From Trogon surrucura (Eukaryota; Chordata; Aves; Trogoniformes; Trogonidae), in contig CM036618.1 in assembly GCA_020746105.1 (NCBI GenBank), positions 44,670,014 through 44,734,013 of the forward strand: a DNA stretch of 64,000 nt. The letters are read 5' to 3'. Position 1 is the stretch's first letter. Every line of letters starts with the position of its first letter. Below the pieces are notes generated by a model. The model did no database searches. It saw nothing but the letters and a program-made list of their open reading frames with translations, and was not told the origin of the DNA. Shown here piece by piece: positions 60,449 through 64,000 of the stretch. The position numbers and the translations under genes were made by a program.

Positions 60449-60518
60449 AAAAGAGGAGATTGAGCTGAAAAGAAAAATCACTAAACAGAATTGGCTCTCT
60501 TCAGCTCTAATCAGGACA
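60449..60518 (-). repeat. 5' LTR stub of second ERV-L element
   Basis: The minus strand starts TGTCCTGATTAGAGCTG and follows the LTR start at 59855 for about 70 bases (shared GTTTAGTGATTTT and TTTTCAGCTCA), then switches to pol at TTTTTAAAA. The TG at 60518 marks the original left integration edge. Confidence 0.85.
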
Positions 60519-62659
60519 GAATGTCAGGTAAATTGAGAATTGAAGTGCAATTTCTGGTGCGCAGACTTTTAGAAAAAGAAAGCCATAACGGAAGAGGAAG
60601 AGGCTATTCAGCAACAATTCAGAAGGGAAAGCAGGCAGGCAGGATAATTCAGTAGCTCACCAGATCCAGGATGAAAGGGGAACAGGGTAGTTAAGGTGGT
60701 AAGGCTTCAAGGTGCAACAATAGGAGAAAATATGATTAGGAGATGACTGGAAAAAGTTAAAGAAAAGATATCTCACAGGGGGAGCGATGTTAGGTGAGTA
60801 CAGCGAAATGGGACATTCCTAAGAAGTCAAGGTTTTATGAATAAGGTTTTTACAGTCAGTCTTCCCAATAAAAGTACTGTCTAGACAAAATCAGGAGAAC
60901 TCACTTATATCCCCGTCTTAATTATTTATTGTCATGTTCACTGAATGTATTTTAAGGTTATCAGCATTAATGAGCAATCAGGGATAAAAACTGAATTTAA
61001 ATATTTCATATTCCATTTGTTCTTGGGTGGTGTATCATCACTAGACCGAAGTTTTATGTGCACTGATGCAACTTTTAATTGCATTAAAGAGCTGTGTAGT
61101 ATACTTTTAACAGGGATACCAATGAACTGTATTTTTCTACAATTTATTTCACCAGACTTTCCTGATCAGAAAAAAACAAACCCAAAACTCAGCAAAACGT
61201 TTCTACATCTTTGATACCTTTATTTAGTAGTGAAAAAAAAAGAAATCTGCCCTTCTTCTGCCTGATGAATTGAAGGAATGCCATAAAAAGAATTCCTGAG
61301 CATCAAAATGACTGAGGTTTTCTGATGGGTTAAAAATATCTGCTACACAGTCACTACATACCTCTATCCCTGTCATGTGCAATACATATAAATGAGAAAC
61401 ATAATCACATATTACACTGACACATATATTTTGTTTCCTTTAACTTTGCATGGCAGTGATATTACATATTGAAAATGCATTTTTACCTTAAAGTGAGATA
61501 ACTATTTCAGTCCGGCTTTGGAAATTTTATTGGTTTTCCAGCACCTATCCTGTAAATCTCTATATTCAAATAAATCCACTACAGATATGTGTGTATATGT
61601 GTTGTGACCTTTTGTATGCATATACTCACTCTCCAGTAGCCAGTCAAAAAATGCAATTTAGGAGGAATAAGAAATTTCCAGTCTCGACAAAAAGCAGGAA
61701 GAGATTTCATGAAAAAGTTATTACATTAAATAGTAAGTTTATTGATGTGTGAGGGTTTTTTGGCTTTGTTTTTCATGCCTGGAAACAGCCATTAACTGAA
61801 TGAGAAATGTGTAAGCTGTTGTGAAACTGAAACTTGAACTGGAAACCGGTGGACAGAGAAGAGACTACTTCAAGAAAAGAAATACACAAATATCCCCAGC
61901 TGGAGCCACCCACCATGGGTATCATCATACCACTTCAGGTGAAGAAGTGATGATACTGACGAGCCCTTTAGCAAACTCCCACACAAACCACTCAGCCTTA
62001 TTCTGCTTGAGGAAGACTGGCACTATTGACCACAGGGACACTGGATGAATGAGCACAACACACATGCCGGTGAATACTGGAGCAGAGAGAAGGAGCAAAT
62101 AATGGAAAGTTAATATATTATAATTTTGACTTTTATGAATAACTTTTTGTGTTATTAATTTCTTAATCTGAACTATAAGTACTAATATAGTAATTGGACT
62201 AATAGGAAGTTTTTTGTATTTTGGTTATACTCTTAAAACATTAATTAGACAAACAATAAAATCTTAGTTATATAAATGCTGAGTGTTCCTTATTGACACC
62301 AAGACTTCAAATATAGCACAAGTAGGATGAAAGAGATTGGAGAATGGGCTACTTGCTATGAAGATTGAGACCCACAGATCAAGTTAGAACAGACAAAGTT
62401 CAGGTGGAGCTGAAACTAATGAGGCTTTGAAAAAAAAAACCACAATAAAAGTTTCTGTAGGTAGTTTGGCAGCAAAAGGAAGGCTAATGAAACTACAGTC
62501 CAGCTGTTCAGTGAGATATGTGACAAAGGTCATGTAAAAAGTTGGGATATTCAGTGTTTTGTTTTAGTTAGTAAGGTCTATCTTCAGTTGTCCACATCTC
62601 TGAACCTAGTAGAATATGCTAGTAGAAATGCTAGGGGAATAAAACATTAGAGCAGGCAC
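60519..62659. other. Region without recognisable gene
   Basis: Mostly AT-rich, with a GC-richer patch at 61830-62070. No repeat family or gene is recognised. Confidence 0.5.
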
Positions 62660-63815
62660 TTCAGAAAACTATTTATTCACAAATCCAAGGAACTAGATGG
62701 AATGCATCTAGCAGTACAGACGGTGCTGACTGGTATCAGTGTGAGGCCACCATCTATCATGCTCCAGAGATCATGACAATTGGCAGACGTTCTTGATGAC
62801 TGGCAGAGGGCAGTTACCACACAGATCTTCACGAAAGGAAAGAAAAATATACCTGAGGAACTTCAGGCTCATCACCCTAACCTTATTCCTGACGAAGATT
62901 ACAGAGCAAATCTTCACTGAAGCCATGTACAAGTGCAAGAACAACAATGTGACCAGGAACAGCCATCATGAATTTAGCAAAATTATGTCTGATCAACTTG
63001 ATTGCTTTCTAGGATGAGATAACTGGTTCCTCAAACATGTGAAAAGCAGCGAATATTTTTTTATTTTGACTTTAGTAGGACCATCAACACAGGTTTTCTA
63101 TAACATTCTTCCAGCCAAATTGGTGAGATGGAATTTCAACAGGCCAACTGCAAGCTGAGTTGAAAATTGTCTGGAACACTGGGCTCAAAGGGTTGGGATC
63201 AGTGGCACAAAGTCCAACTGGCAGCTAGTGGCATCCCTTAGGGATCAAAACTAGGGCTAATACAGTTTAACGTATGATCTGACATTGAGATGAAATGGAC
63301 CTTCAACAAGTTCGTGGCTGAGTAAAGGCAAGTGGCTCATAACCTAGGGCTTGCCTACACGTTGCCGTTTACGGGCACCTTAGCACATTGAAAATACAGG
63401 CCAACAGAAACCTCACAAAATTAAAAAGAAACAAACCGAAAGCCTTGTATACAGGACTTTCAAAAGAAATGCCTAGGTGCCGTTGGGATAGAAGACAGTT
63501 TTCTAGAAAAGAATTTGTGAGGCCTGGTAAATATCAGCCTGAATGTAAGTCACTCTCGTGACTGTGACAAAAAAAAAAGACCAGTTGTACTCTAGGCTGT
63601 ATCAGGAGGATGTTAACTAGCAATATGAGAAAAAACATTATTTTCTTTAGTTCAGTGCTTGTCAGACAGGTTCTGAAGTGTAATGGCTAGCTTGAAGAAT
63701 TCTGATACACTGAAAATTGGAACATACATTTGAGCTAGTCCAGCAATCCACCAAGATGGCAAGCAGCTTGTGTACATGACATATAAGAAAGAGACCAAGA
63801 GAACTGGGTTTGTTC
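62660..63815 (+). mobile_element. CR1 LINE, old and degenerate
   Basis: Plus-strand traces of CR1 RT: LDGMH-like sequence near 62695 (equivalent to the usual DGIHP), a WQRAVTT-like stretch near 62800, IFTKGKKNIPEELQ near 62825, ITEQIF near 62898, and VQQSTKMASSL near 63740 leading to a worn RELGLF near 63800. Many stops and indels are present, and a mid part near 63330-63400 is unclear. This is one of the oldest CR1 pieces here. Confidence 0.7.
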
Positions 63816-63820
63816 ATCAT

Positions 63821-64000
63821 CATAGAATGGTTTGAGCTGGAAGGGACCTTAAAGATCCTTCCATCATGATAGAGACACCACTGACTAGACCAGGTTGCTC
63901 AAAGCCTCATCCAGCCTGGCCTTGAACACTTCAAGGGATAAGGCATCCCAAACTTCTCTGGACACCTCGTTCCTGTGTCTCACTGCCCAAACAGAACTAA
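63821..64000 (-). mobile_element. CR1 LINE 3' copy, runs off window
   Basis: The plus strand reads CATAGAATGG, then GAGCTGGAAGGGACCTTAAA, then antisense CR1 3' sequence (GACTAGACCAGGTTGCTC; CATCCAGCCTGGCCTTGAAC). It continues past the window end. It starts exactly where the sense CR1 stops, so it probably inserted into that older copy. Confidence 0.88.

Larger units (their letters stand above)
59150..60518 (-). mobile_element. Second ERV-L-type element, internally deleted
   Basis: In minus-strand order: a roughly 70-base 5' LTR stub (60449-60518), a junction directly into the end of pol (60179-60443), the 3' non-coding region (59872-60178), a polypurine tract (59856-59871) and a 3' LTR (59150-59855). 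It is a relative of the 20.75-25.98 kb element but clearly older: pol has a frameshift, and the two LTR starts differ at roughly 10 of 65 positions. Almost all of the LTR, gag and pol between the stub and the junction has been deleted. Confidence 0.88.

Overview
The window looks like AT-rich, gene-poor nuclear DNA of a bird, intergenic or deep-intronic. The main evidence is its repeats. There are several CR1 LINE copies with avian-type ends (the conserved 3' block followed by ATTCTATG-like octamers), class III (ERV-L type) endogenous retroviral DNA, and a short interspersed element with a tRNA-like head joined to a CR1 3' tail. That last design is known from passerines, so a passerine is the best guess, but this is inference. 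I recognise no host protein-coding gene. A few short open segments with splice-like borders are recorded as weak candidates only.

Layout. 1-13.6 kb: unique AT-rich DNA with a GATA microsatellite (3.1 kb), a CR1 tail scrap (4.5 kb) and two exon-like segments (7.6 and 10.0 kb). 13.6-15.3 kb: a 5'-truncated CR1 (minus strand), a small local duplication, and the tRNA/CR1 chimeric SINE (minus). 15.3-20.75 kb: nothing recognisable. 20.75-25.98 kb: the centrepiece, a 5'-truncated ERV-L-type element on the plus strand. It has a partial gag, one in-frame TAG, a fully open protease-RT-RNase H-integrase frame, a 320 bp non-coding tail, a polypurine tract and a complete 845 bp 3' LTR. There is no 5' LTR, env or dUTPase. 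26-36.5 kb: mostly unique, with one CR1 (minus) at 30.0 kb. 36.5-38.4 kb: an old, broken CR1 (plus) with a piece of another CR1 in the opposite orientation inside it. 38.4-57.2 kb: mostly unique, with CR1 fragments at 48.7 kb (plus) and 54.9 kb (minus). 57.2-58.4 kb: a young CR1 whose RT C-terminal half is still open. 59.15-60.52 kb: a second, older ERV-L relative (minus), reduced by an internal deletion to a 5' LTR stub, the end of pol and a 3' LTR. 62.7-64 kb: an old CR1 (plus) followed by a CR1 fragment in the opposite orientation that runs off the window.

How the parts relate. The plus-strand ERV-L element retains everything needed to encode the Pol enzymes, with every catalytic residue I checked present. 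It lacks a promoter-bearing 5' LTR and the start of gag, so it could not replicate by itself. Gag and Pol are in one frame separated by a single TAG followed by a hairpin, which suggests stop-codon readthrough. The two ERV-L copies share the polypurine tract, the LTR start, the U3 direct repeat, the TATA box and a pyrimidine tract about 30 nt downstream of it. These shared parts are likely functional features of the family. The CR1 copies are the probable source of the machinery that mobilised the SINE, because its tail matches the CR1 3' end.
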